NCBI GenBank assembly: GCA_963930645.1 | Contig: OZ005660.1 | Coordinates: forward strand, 199,256,427-199,320,426 | Source: Salticus scenicus | Taxonomy: Eukaryota; Arthropoda; Arachnida; Araneae; Salticidae | DNA length: 64,000 nt | Reading direction: 5' to 3' | In this document: positions 51,048 to 58,970 of the stretch, piece after piece | Layout of the letters: each line of letters starts with the position of its first letter | Position numbering within the stretch: position 1 is the stretch's first letter | Program-made: the position numbers and the translations under genes | The notes under the pieces: generated by a model | What the model saw: only the letters and a program-made list of their open reading frames with translations | The model's database searches: none | What the model was told of the DNA's origin: nothing

Positions 51048-52394
51048 TTAATCTTCTACATTAAATGTCCCAAGTTCATTTATTTTTTGTCTCGCTTCAT
51101 CACAATATTTTAACACACTTTTATCATGATGTAAAGCCCAATACCGCACTTTTGATCGAAATTCTTTAACAATTTGAAATAATTTATTCGAATTATGTTT
51201 TTCGTGATACATACTTACATCTAGTAATCCAAAATATTTATCAATCACCATAAAAATATATGAAAAAGAATAGTGCAGCCAAGCTTTGGATAACAAATGC
51301 ATTTTAGAAACCAAATCTTTTGTGTAATTTTCTACTGTTGTAATTGCTAAAGGTATATTCAGGTTATCCAACAAAGCATCATTAAGAGATTTTTGCATAT
51401 TTGTAAAATTTATATTATCAGTATTCCCTTCAATTTTCGCTTCATCTAAATATAATTTAATTGTAACCAAATGTTTCATAAATACATTGTAAGATTTTTG
51501 GGCAGAAATTAATTCTTCTTCATTAAATTCCATTGGTTTGTTATACGGATGTTTCAAAAACATATATCGAATAGCTAATGGAGAATAACTCTTCGAAATT
51601 AAATCATCCACGGTTGTAAAATTTTTTAAACTCTTAGACATTTTTTTCCCTCTAATTTGAAGATGTCCTGTATATAAACAAAAATTTATCCATTTACGAG
51701 TATTGAAATAAGTACAACCTAGGGTTATTTCATTTTCATGGTGAGGAAACATTAAATCAATGCCCCCCAAATGAATATCTATAGAATCGTTGAAAAAATG
51801 AGCCGCCAGTGCTGCACATTCTGAATGCCATCCAGGCATACTGTCACGTTGCAATCCTTTATCATCAATCCAATTTTTTGATTTCCACAAAACGAAATCT
51901 CTTGGATTTTTTCCCATGAATTCGACTTGATAGTCTCGCTTTTCCAGATGGGGGAAAACACATTGTTTGGAAGATTGAGCAGAATTAAATAAGACATCAT
52001 TACCAAAAGTATAGGAAAAATCTTTTAAACCCTTCAATGTAAAATCAGATATGATTTGAAGATAATCAGTAACCCTGGGTGTATGATTTGGCCTGATAAT
52101 GTTTAATGTATCCATGGTTTCAAAAAATATCTTTTCGTATTTATCGGCAATTTTCAAACCTCCTCTTTCTATAATCTTATCATCTAAGTTTGTTATATTC
52201 ATTACCATGGTTACTGAATGATTTAAATGATGAGTTAGAATTCTTTTAAGACAATCCGCAAAAATGTAGGTTCGAGCATGTCCGAGATGAGGTAAGTCAT
52301 AGACGGTAGGTCCACAAACATATAGCTTGACATGATGGTCTTCTTGGGGTTGAAATCTTTCCTTTGAATTTGTTAAATAGTTGAACAATTCCAT
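51048..52394 (-). CDS. cysS/CARS-like: Cysteinyl-tRNA synthetase, 448 aa
   Basis: Class I aminoacyl-tRNA synthetase that charges tRNA-Cys. Seen directly: CGPTVYD with zinc ligand C27, the HIGH motif as PHLGHARTY (HLGH at 36-39), GWHSECAA with C193, the HHENE zinc/active-site segment at 218-222, and KMSKS at 251-255 in GKKMSKSLKNF. All catalytic and zinc ligands are present. Length is near that of bacterial CysRS, but GHLQIRGKKMSKSLKNFTT resembles the eukaryotic cytosolic type, minus its extensions. No introns. Synthetases are common in giant viruses but unusual for nuclear arthropod viruses, so this may be a captured host or microbial gene. The tRNA-binding C-terminal domain looks short. Confidence 0.93.
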   Translation of the reverse strand: MELFNYLTNSKERFQPQEDHHVKLYVCGPTVYDLPHLGHARTYIFADCLKRILTHHLNHSVTMVMNITNLDDKIIERGGLKIADKYEKIFFETMDTLNIIRPNHTPRVTDYLQIISDFTLKGLKDFSYTFGNDVLFNSAQSSKQCVFPHLEKRDYQVEFMGKNPRDFVLWKSKNWIDDKGLQRDSMPGWHSECAALAAHFFNDSIDIHLGGIDLMFPHHENEITLGCTYFNTRKWINFCLYTGHLQIRGKKMSKSLKNFTTVDDLISKSYSPLAIRYMFLKHPYNKPMEFNEEELISAQKSYNVFMKHLVTIKLYLDEAKIEGNTDNINFTNMQKSLNDALLDNLNIPLAITTVENYTKDLVSKMHLLSKAWLHYSFSYIFMVIDKYFGLLDVSMYHEKHNSNKLFQIVKEFRSKVRYWALHHDKSVLKYCDEARQKINELGTFNVED

Positions 52395-52496
52395 TGTTTC
52401 TTTTTTGAAAGCACAAATAAGGTTTTTCTTTGAAAAAAGAGCTAATCATTCCACCCTAAGAATGAAAAGAGTAGACCCAAACATCCATATATGATG

Positions 52497-52511
52497 AAAA
52501 AAAAAAAAAAA

Positions 52512-52549
<38 letters not shown>
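52497..52549. repeat. A(19)T(34) tract between divergent genes
   Basis: Separates the CysRS start (52,394, minus) from the plus-strand gene at 52,650. The T run passes directly into a TATA box. Confidence 0.9.
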
Positions 52550-52552
<3 letters not shown>

Positions 52553-52649
52553 TATAAATGGTCCCCCAAGCTCAAGCTCCTCCATTTCCTCCTTCTGCTA
52601 GTGGTTCAACCCATCTCAGCTGTCTCCGCCCTTTCTCTGTTTATAAGAG
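52549..52649 (+). promoter_or_regulatory. TATA-box promoter of the 192-residue gene
   Basis: TATATATAAATGG (52549-52561) directly follows the T run and lies about 90 bases before the ATG. CATCTCAGCTG, an initiator-like TCAG, occurs about 60 bases downstream of the TATA. TTATAAGAG ends just before the ATG; TAAG is the baculovirus late promoter core, but a single instance is weak evidence. Confidence 0.5.
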
Positions 52650-53228
52650 ATGCAGAGGACCGCACTTGCTCAGTCAACGGCCGCCGCCCGCTGCTTCAGT
52701 GAAGTGAAAATGGATCGTTGCGCACGGCGTCCTAAAACCAGTGGAACGAAAATGGATAAGAGCAAATTGTGCAAGGGTCGTCGCGCACGGCCGCGTCCTC
52801 AAACCAGCAGTGAAGACATCGAATTACCCAAACTGAAAACGCATGGCTGTTATCGCCACACCAAGACGGCAGCGGTCCTGGCTGTGTCACGTTTAGGATT
52901 TGCTTTATCGAATGGTGTGGAGACCGTCTTTTATGACGACGACGGCGTCACTGATTACAAGATCCTAAGTGCCACCCTCAAAAAAATGGGAGTAAAAATA
53001 TTGGACTTGGTCGATGAATATACATTCTATAAATGGCTGATTCTAAAAAGAAAAGATGATAGTGTGAACAACATAAAGTGTGAACTTATGAAACCTTTCG
53101 AACTTTCAAAATGTATCTATTGCAAGGAGAAAAACTGCCACAAATGGAGAGCAGCGGCAGCATTTACTCATTTGTATCAATTCCCTTTCGACCCCATGCC
53201 CCATGGTGTTTTTGTGAAGCAACTGTAA
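52650..53228 (+). CDS. Unknown basic protein, 192 aa
   Basis: The first 60 residues are Arg/Lys/Ser-rich (ARRPKTSG, CKGRRARPRPQ) and look disordered. Residues about 65-185 seem folded: TAAVLAVSRLGFALSNGVET, a KILSATLKKMGVKIL helix, and CIYCKEKNCHKW, a possible small zinc site. No family is recognised. The 5' half is GC-richer than the 3' half. Fragments of its own 3' half are repeated just downstream in decayed form, so the locus has expanded by tandem duplication. Confidence 0.65.
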   Translation: MQRTALAQSTAAARCFSEVKMDRCARRPKTSGTKMDKSKLCKGRRARPRPQTSSEDIELPKLKTHGCYRHTKTAAVLAVSRLGFALSNGVETVFYDDDGVTDYKILSATLKKMGVKILDLVDEYTFYKWLILKRKDDSVNNIKCELMKPFELSKCIYCKEKNCHKWRAAAAFTHLYQFPFDPMPHGVFVKQL

Positions 53229-53730
53229 AAAGTGAAACTTTCAAAATGTGCAAGGCAAATGGAGAGCAGCGGTCACGTTTAGGATTTGCTTTATCGAATG
53301 GTGTGGCCCTCAAAAAAATGGGACTTGGTAGATGATTGTGTATAAATGGCTGATTCTAAAAAGAAAAGGTGTCAACAACATAAAATGTGAACTTATGAAA
53401 CCTTTCACTACAAATGGAGAGCATCCCTTTCGACCCATGGTGTTTTTATGAAGCAACTGTAAAAAGTGATCTATACATATACTATGGATATATTATTATT
53501 GTGAAACAAGAACAACATAAAATGTGAACTTATGGAAACCTTTTGAACTTTCAAAATGCTACAAATGGAGAGTTGTGAAGCAACTGTAAAAAGTGAACTT
53601 ATTATTATTGTGTGATGTAGATTATGTAAGTAATTGTAAAAATGCTACAAATGGAGAGTTGTGAAGCAACTGTAAAAAGTGAACTTATTATTATTGTGTA
53701 GATTATGTAAGTAATTGTAAAAATAAATTT
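53229..53730 (+). pseudogene. Decayed tandem fragments of the 192-residue gene
   Basis: CGTTTAGGATTTGCTTTATC, AACATAAAATGTGAACTTAT, CTTTCAAAATG, ATGGAGAG and GTGAAGCAACTGTAAAAAGT recur, in gene order but with internal deletions, at about 53,229-53,470, 53,510-53,600 and 53,640-53,690. Each round is shorter than the last. None keeps an open frame. AATAAA lies at about 53,721-53,726. Confidence 0.85.
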
Positions 53731-53874
53731 TTTTTTCTTTTAAATTGATTTCTTTTTTCATTACACACAATTAATTATGATGTTTTTAAAAGACCAATTA
53801 ATTTAGAAAGTAAAAATTTTTAATGAAATAAAATTGTTTGAATGACAGTACATTTGAATAATCATAAAATGATT

Positions 53875-55149
53875 TTACAATGATCTCCGGGAACGCCGTC
53901 GTACCTTTTCCAATTCTTTTTTTAGATTCTCGTTTTCTGTTTTATATTCTTCGAGTAGATTAAACATTTCTTTATGATCAGACACATACACATTGAGTTT
54001 TTGTAAGAGTTCATCTACCCTTTGATAGTTTTTCAACGGGGCGTCGTCACCTTTCATAAAATACATTTTTTCATTTTCAACAAAAAGAAAATGTTCCGTC
54101 TTCTTGTTCACGGGTCTGTAATGTCTGGAAACAGGTAGAACAAAATCGTTTCGCAGATTCAGGTGATGGGCCATATGAGTTGTGTCCACTTTCCAATGTT
54201 CCCCTTCTTGCACGGCATGAAGATATTTTTCTTTTAAATTCAGCTCCTCCCAGATGTGTCGGAGGTAGATGTTAAATCCATTCCGATACACACTCGACAA
54301 AATCCAGAAGGTAGTAGACGGTAACATGCGATGTATGTAATAATTGCCCGGCTTCTTACAGTAATCTTCATAAAACCGACACACACCTTCTCTTCGGCTG
54401 ATCGAGTACAAGATTTGAATCAACTCGTGCGAAAAGTGAATGGAACTGTATTGTACGCTCCCCCCTGAATTTTCTGCATATTCCTTTAAGAAAGACATTT
54501 TAGAGATCACGATAATGAAATGTTTATGTCCTTTGAAATTTAAGTTGTCGCACCAACACCAAAAGGGTAAGAAGTGGCACTTTTCTTGGGTGGTGATTGT
54601 TGTTATAAAATCGATATAATCCTGGAAACAAACTGAAACATGAAACCAATACATGTGATGACACTGTTCGAACTTTCGGACACAACGGGCCGCCAGGTCT
54701 AGATTGGGGTCTTCGAAGGGTGGCAGATCGTTCACGCCGTCTAACCAGGATTGGTCCCACTCGATAGGGTCTTGGATGTACGATTTACGCTTTAAATATT
54801 TGCCTTCAAATAGTTCGCAATACCTGGACCAGTTCAAGGTTTCTAGTAGAATGAGACAGTCGGTAGGCTCTACAGCACACCGACAGTAGGGACATTTGGG
54901 TGTCAGGCCAACTTTCAACCAAGTCCATAAGCACTGGGTGTGAAATCGATGGTGACAGGCAGCGAGGGAAAAGGCATCCTCGCTGGGGATCACATCCAGG
55001 CACACGGAGCATTCGTCCGTGGAGGTCGTGGCTTTCAGACGGCTGCTCGCTGCTTCCGGACTGCGGCATATGGAGCAGGGAGTTTTGGGGGGAAGGACCA
55101 CAGGAAATGGCTTGTACCACATACATAATTGGAGGTTCATGAGGTTCAT
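53875..55149 (-). CDS. RING-H2 protein with C-terminal coiled coil, 424 aa
   Basis: The first ATG is at 55,149; an upstream GTG keeps the frame open. The RING-H2 is C47, C50, C65, H67, H70, C73, C86, C89, in CSVCLDVIPS and CHHRFHTQC. A CxxC pair (C25, C28) precedes it. Residues about 160-360 form an uncharacterised domain with aromatic and His-rich patches (HHMYWFHV, GHKHFIIVIS). The latter recalls the His-x-His motif of HUH nucleases, but the Tyr and the other motifs are not evident. Residues about 375-424 are a Lys/Glu coiled coil ending in RRRSRRSL. The middle is unrecognised; E3 ligase activity is inferred from the RING. The 5' part is GC-rich. Confidence 0.8.
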   Translation of the reverse strand: MNLMNLQLCMWYKPFPVVLPPKTPCSICRSPEAASSRLKATTSTDECSVCLDVIPSEDAFSLAACHHRFHTQCLWTWLKVGLTPKCPYCRCAVEPTDCLILLETLNWSRYCELFEGKYLKRKSYIQDPIEWDQSWLDGVNDLPPFEDPNLDLAARCVRKFEQCHHMYWFHVSVCFQDYIDFITTITTQEKCHFLPFWCWCDNLNFKGHKHFIIVISKMSFLKEYAENSGGSVQYSSIHFSHELIQILYSISRREGVCRFYEDYCKKPGNYYIHRMLPSTTFWILSSVYRNGFNIYLRHIWEELNLKEKYLHAVQEGEHWKVDTTHMAHHLNLRNDFVLPVSRHYRPVNKKTEHFLFVENEKMYFMKGDDAPLKNYQRVDELLQKLNVYVSDHKEMFNLLEEYKTENENLKKELEKVRRRSRRSL

Positions 55150-55232
55150 GACGACGGATGCCCGGAGACTGCGAAACTGCGGAGGCACCTAGTTGCACTC
55201 CACTGCCCGGAGAAAGCGGGGTACAGTATTTA

Positions 55233-55238
<6 letters not shown>
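55150..55238 (-). promoter_or_regulatory. TATA-box promoter of the 424-residue RING-H2 gene
   Basis: On the minus strand TATAAATA (55227-55234) follows the A/T tract and is followed about 30 bases on by GGGCAGTGGAGTGC, containing CAGT, the arthropod and baculovirus early initiator core. The first ATG is about 80 bases from the TATA. Confidence 0.6.

Positions 55239-55301
<63 letters not shown>
55239..55301. repeat. A(35)T(28) tract between divergent genes
   Basis: Lies between the RING-H2 gene (minus) and F-box-like protein 2 (plus). Neither side is a stop codon, so this tract borders two promoters. Confidence 0.9.
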
Positions 55302-55305
<4 letters not shown>

Positions 55306-55339
55306 ATGACTAGTTTTACCCTTTGATACATACTGACAA

Positions 55340-56071
55340 ATGATGAGTTTTCAATTTTTTCTATTACCTAATGAAATAAAATTGAAAATACTCAATTACC
55401 TTCCTGTTTACGAAAAATGTAAATTATTTTCTATAACTGAATTCAGAGATTTGGTAACCTATCCTCCATTATGGTGTAACAAAGCGTGCTATAATCTATA
55501 TCGAAAGACGCTTGAAATACAAATCTACCAATCTATACTTATTAGAACTGATTTTGTTTTAGTAAACATTTTTATTTATTTGCTTAAAAGCGATTTTGAT
55601 ATCTTGTATTCTGATCATTGGTATTTACATCCAATCAATGAACATGAAGAAAAATTTATCGTCACTATGAAAACTAATTTTGATGAATTTATACCAGAAT
55701 ATGCAGCTATTGCTACCCAGTACGTGAAATCATTTGCGACTCCATTCTATGTTGAATCTATTCTACTAAGTACAGCAAATGTGTATGGTTTACTATTTCC
55801 CCATATTGTCTATCCATTTTTTTTAAACATGAAGGGTGAAAAACAATGGATTCGGTTTATGATCTCTTGTGAATTTATTCGGCAATTATACAATTTAATT
55901 GAAGCTGATAAATCAAGTTTTAAAACTAAATATTTATTCCATTTATTTAAAATACTGACATTTGAGTACGACCAATGGGTCAATAATAATCAGGGTGGAT
56001 GGGAACGTATAAAAGAGTGGCGGAATGAAGAATTCAAAAGAAAAGATATTTTCACTGTTAGTACTCATTAA
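55340..56071 (+). CDS. F-box-like protein 2, 243 aa
   Basis: Residues about 6-48 read FFLLPNEIKLKILNYLPVYE, then KCKLFSITEFRDLVTYPPLW: LPxEI, L.YLP, a KL core and a closing W, as in F-boxes. The rest is helical with no known repeat (WYLHPINEHEEKF, YVESILLSTANVYG). It shares the layout of F-box-like protein 1, though similarity beyond the F-box is slight. It probably delivers a host target to an SCF ligase, or competes for Skp1. Two ATGs lie side by side at the start. Confidence 0.6.
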   Translation: MMSFQFFLLPNEIKLKILNYLPVYEKCKLFSITEFRDLVTYPPLWCNKACYNLYRKTLEIQIYQSILIRTDFVLVNIFIYLLKSDFDILYSDHWYLHPINEHEEKFIVTMKTNFDEFIPEYAAIATQYVKSFATPFYVESILLSTANVYGLLFPHIVYPFFLNMKGEKQWIRFMISCEFIRQLYNLIEADKSSFKTKYLFHLFKILTFEYDQWVNNNQGGWERIKEWRNEEFKRKDIFTVSTH

Positions 56072-56077
56072 ATCACT

Positions 56078-56080
<3 letters not shown>

Positions 56081-56116
<36 letters not shown>

Positions 56117-56152
56117 TTTTTTTTTTTTTTTTTTTGTGTGTCCCATTTCCTT

Positions 56153-56217
<65 letters not shown>
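56081..56217. repeat. Two A(n)T(n) tracts with spacer, between tandem genes
   Basis: A(32)T(23), then GTGTGTCCCATTTCCTT, then a second A/T tract ending seven bases before the next ATG. The GTGTGT in the spacer recalls the spacers at 47.97-48.13 kb. Confidence 0.9.
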
Positions 56218-56221
<4 letters not shown>

Positions 56222-56223
56222 AT

Positions 56224-57450
56224 ATGGATGGTTATCGTGTTGGGGTTATCAGAAGTCTTTGGGTAACTTATCCAACAGTAATGGCTGTTTCTCTATCTAA
56301 TATTTGTTTGGTGGTAGATATGGATGGTTTTCCTCTTTACCATTTCTTTGTCACAAGAGAATTTGGATACGAATCGCTTACTGATGGTACAAACGACTCA
56401 CAGAGGTACGATCTGGGGCAATTACAAGAGACATTATTTGAAAAGCCATTAGAAGATATCAAGGGATTTGTAGAAGAGGCTGGCATGGAAAAGGAATACG
56501 AAGAGCATGGATCAGAAATTCGAGAAAAAATTCGAAAGCAGTTTTTTGAGAAGGAATTGGAGAATATTAAGAATATGACAAGTAAAGTGCATGGTTTACC
56601 ATTTACCCCTGTGGAGAAGGAGGTAGTCGAGAAATATAAGAAAATGGAATCAGATGTAAAAAAGTTGTACGAATTGTATAAGACCAAGGACAAACTGTTT
56701 GTAGCCTATAAAGGAGGTAAATGGATTGCACGATTGCTGAATGTTTTAGAAATACCCGCAATAAATCTCGAAATGTTTGGATGTCCCAAGTTTAAATGTT
56801 TGCCAATGTCAGAAAGAAAAAAATGTGATTACCACGGTGAAAATTTTTCTTGCCCCAAAGAAAAATGTGCTGCTTATGCCAACTGGATTAGAGAACAGTT
56901 GATAGAAGTTCAAAAAGTTACTCTGTCCAAAATTTGTTTAATGATTGACATGGATGGATTTCTATTGAGACAGTGTCACTTTATAACTCGAGAGTTTGGA
57001 TACGCATCTCTGATCGATGGAACAAATGATTCTCGAAGATATAATTTGAAGTGTTTTAAAAAAATGCTCAATCCAGCAGACTGGGAGTTCGCAAAAAAAT
57101 GTGAAAATAGCATACATGGCTTATCATTCGCAATCTGTCCCAATGAACCAGTGGAGGATATCTCAACTTTGGAACCTTATATCGAGGAACTGTATAATTC
57201 GTGTAAGACAACTGATAAATGGATTGTAGCCTATAAGGGAAATGGAGGAATCAAGAAAATATTGGATCGGTTGCTGATACCTTCAGTAAATTTAGATAAG
57301 TTTAACTGTCCCAACTTCAAGAACTTGCCATTGTCAAAGGTAGAAAATTGTGGTTTCCATTCAAAATGCAGTGACAAAGAATTTGCTTGTCCAAAACAAA
57401 AATGTATTACTTATGCAAATTGGATTAGGCAACAGTTAAATAAAATGTAA
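56224..57450 (+). CDS. Two-domain duplicated protein of the VDMDGF type, 408 aa
   Basis: Two tandem copies of one domain: residues about 23-227 and 233-408. Each has ICL(V/M)(V/I)DMDGF, F(V/I)TREFGY.SL.DGTNDS, an HGL.F segment, then LY...K(T/K)..K..VAYKG, IPA.NL..F.CP.FK.LP, and C..H......CPK.KC..YANWIR.QL. The DxDG start, an internal H and the late Cys-rich tail recall an RNase H-fold-like family with many uncharacterised arthropod members; that is my impression and not verified. Copy A has an extra charged coiled insert (about 75-120). The ATG at 56,281 is an alternative start. AATAAA follows at 57,462. Confidence 0.75.
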   Translation: MDGYRVGVIRSLWVTYPTVMAVSLSNICLVVDMDGFPLYHFFVTREFGYESLTDGTNDSQRYDLGQLQETLFEKPLEDIKGFVEEAGMEKEYEEHGSEIREKIRKQFFEKELENIKNMTSKVHGLPFTPVEKEVVEKYKKMESDVKKLYELYKTKDKLFVAYKGGKWIARLLNVLEIPAINLEMFGCPKFKCLPMSERKKCDYHGENFSCPKEKCAAYANWIREQLIEVQKVTLSKICLMIDMDGFLLRQCHFITREFGYASLIDGTNDSRRYNLKCFKKMLNPADWEFAKKCENSIHGLSFAICPNEPVEDISTLEPYIEELYNSCKTTDKWIVAYKGNGGIKKILDRLLIPSVNLDKFNCPNFKNLPLSKVENCGFHSKCSDKEFACPKQKCITYANWIRQQLNKM

Positions 57451-57461
57451 CTCATGTCTTG

Positions 57462-57467
57462 AATAAA
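57462..57467 (+). terminator. Polyadenylation signal AATAAA
   Basis: TTGAATAAAAATTGC lies 12 bases after the stop of the 408-residue gene, before the A/T tract. This gene therefore has a conventional signal as well as the tract. Confidence 0.5.
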
Positions 57468-57510
57468 AATTGCATTTATTAGTACAACTGGACTGGTTTT
57501 ACGTTGTCAT

Positions 57511-57511
<1 letters not shown>

Positions 57512-57578
<67 letters not shown>
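57512..57578. repeat. A(30)T(37) tract between convergent genes
   Basis: The T run ends at 57,578, within the TTA that is the stop codon of the minus-strand gene at 57,577. On the left it lies 60 bases beyond the stop of the plus-strand gene. Confidence 0.9.
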
Positions 57579-57584
<6 letters not shown>

Positions 57585-58674
57585 CTATATACACACGAGG
57601 ATAAAATTCATCCCCAGTCCATTTTTTAGCATAATAGGGTACAAATTTTTCATCATCAATTTTTCGCATTGCAATTTTTTCCTTGTTTGGAAATTGTACA
57701 TACCTTAAATAAAACTCATCCCCGTTAGCTTTTTTCGGGTAAATCTCAGTGCCTTTATCCCGAGCATAAGTAAAATTGTTCAGGGGGACATCATTTTTCA
57801 TAATGTCTTTACAGTACCATTGTTTACCTTCACTGTTTGTGGGGTAGTCAAATCTATCATTTTTATCTGGTAGATAGCATTGATCCCCTGTCTCAGGATC
57901 AATTGGAAACTGTATTTCACCTGTTTTTAAATTTTCTGGATATACTGGGTATCCCCGGGCCTTATCGTAAATGTAGTACGCTGTAGTACCATCTGCCTCC
58001 AGAGCAGGATATTCCACATCTTCCCTTTCATTATTTCTAAAACTGGCTTTGTAAGCATATTTCTCGGTGTCGTCCACTTCAAAATACACCTCCTTTTTAA
58101 GTTCATCTTTTGCATAATATGTTCCAAACCCCCCCCTTCCTTTACAATAACCGTTTCCGTAATATTCTCTAAACGGGAGCTCCGGTTTCTCTCCTTCTTG
58201 AAGGTCTTTGTCATCCCCCCCATTGCCTTCTTCGTCATCGATCTCCCGTTTATCCCCTCCTTCGCCACCGCCCGCGTTCCCTCCTTCGCCACCGCCCGCG
58301 TTCCCTCCTTCGCCACCGCCCGCGTTCCCTCCTTCGCCATTCACCTTGGATGGACCCGGGAGATTCTCCTCGTCCTTGGGTGGACCCGGGGGAACGTGGC
58401 CCGCCTCGGATGAATTCTGACCCGCCCCAGGGGGAACGGGGTCAACCTTCTCGGATGGCTTCTGAACTTGACCCCCCCCAGGGGGAACCTTCTCCTCCTC
58501 CTCGGATGGCTTCTGAACTTGACCCCCCCCAGGGGGAACGAGGTCAACCTTCTTCTCCTCCTCCTCCTCGGATGGCTTCTGAAGTTTTGCAAGTTTAGGC
58601 TTTTTACCTTTAACTGTTGTAGAGGATTTTTCAGTTGAAGTACGCTTCCGTTTGACAGCTTTATCGGAATCCAT
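57577..58674 (-). CDS. Low-complexity N-terminus plus Tyr/Gly repeat protein, 365 aa
   Basis: Residues 1-30 carry two basic clusters (KRKRTS, KGKKPK), nuclear signal candidates. Residues 32-115 repeat QKPSEEEEE and VPPGGGQ. Residues about 112-135 are GGNAGGGE in triplicate. From about 165 on, short units of the type Y-x-x-D-x-x-G-x-x-(I/F)-(Y)-P recur, for example GTEIYPKKANGDEFYLRY and KWTGDEFYPRVY, about eight to ten times. Such YP-G repeats suggest a beta-structured scaffold or structural protein. I know no function. It is head-to-head with the small gene at 58,717 across a (TA)n promoter. Confidence 0.75.
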
Positions 58675-58678
58675 CAGT

Positions 58679-58718
<40 letters not shown>
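58675..58718. promoter_or_regulatory. (TA)n bidirectional core promoter
   Basis: A TA dinucleotide run of about 37 bases fills nearly the whole space between the ATG at 58,674 (minus) and the ATG at 58,717 (plus). It supplies TATA boxes to both strands. Leaders would have to be very short, or transcription starts lie within the repeats. Confidence 0.45.
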
Positions 58719-58722
<4 letters not shown>

Positions 58723-58905
58723 AAAGGTAGAAGGATGTTGTTTGTAATCCTGTGGTTTTTTATGTTATTTTTTTGTTGGAATCATGTAGTGTACAGAAGT
58801 TATGCCAAACTGACATGGAGTACACTATACAAGGACATGGAACCTATAGAATGGCGTAATTATGAAATTGATCAAAAAATAAATAATTTTACAGAATGGA
58901 TGTAA
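58717..58905 (+). CDS. Small single-pass membrane protein, 62 aa
   Basis: MRKGRR followed by a hydrophobic segment (MLFVILWFFMLFFCWNHVV, residues 7-25) and a polar tail. The positive N-terminus before the anchor suggests type II or N-in topology. Its TAA stop runs directly into an A(25) run that, unlike the others, has no following T run. Short anchored proteins of this kind are common in baculovirus and nudivirus envelopes, but no family is claimed. Confidence 0.55.
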
Positions 58906-58970
58906 AAAAAAAAAAAAAAAAAAAAAAAGTGAAATAACACTTTCTCTTTTATTTAAAAGACATCTTCTCA

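Noticed and set aside
52641..52649. Baculovirus-type late promoter TAAG before the 52,650 ATG
   Set aside because: The tetramer is present, but it is not found in like position before most other genes in the block, so no rule is supported.
53875..55149. HUH-type nuclease domain in the middle of the RING-H2 protein
   Set aside because: A His-x-His between hydrophobic residues is present, but no catalytic Tyr or further motif could be identified.
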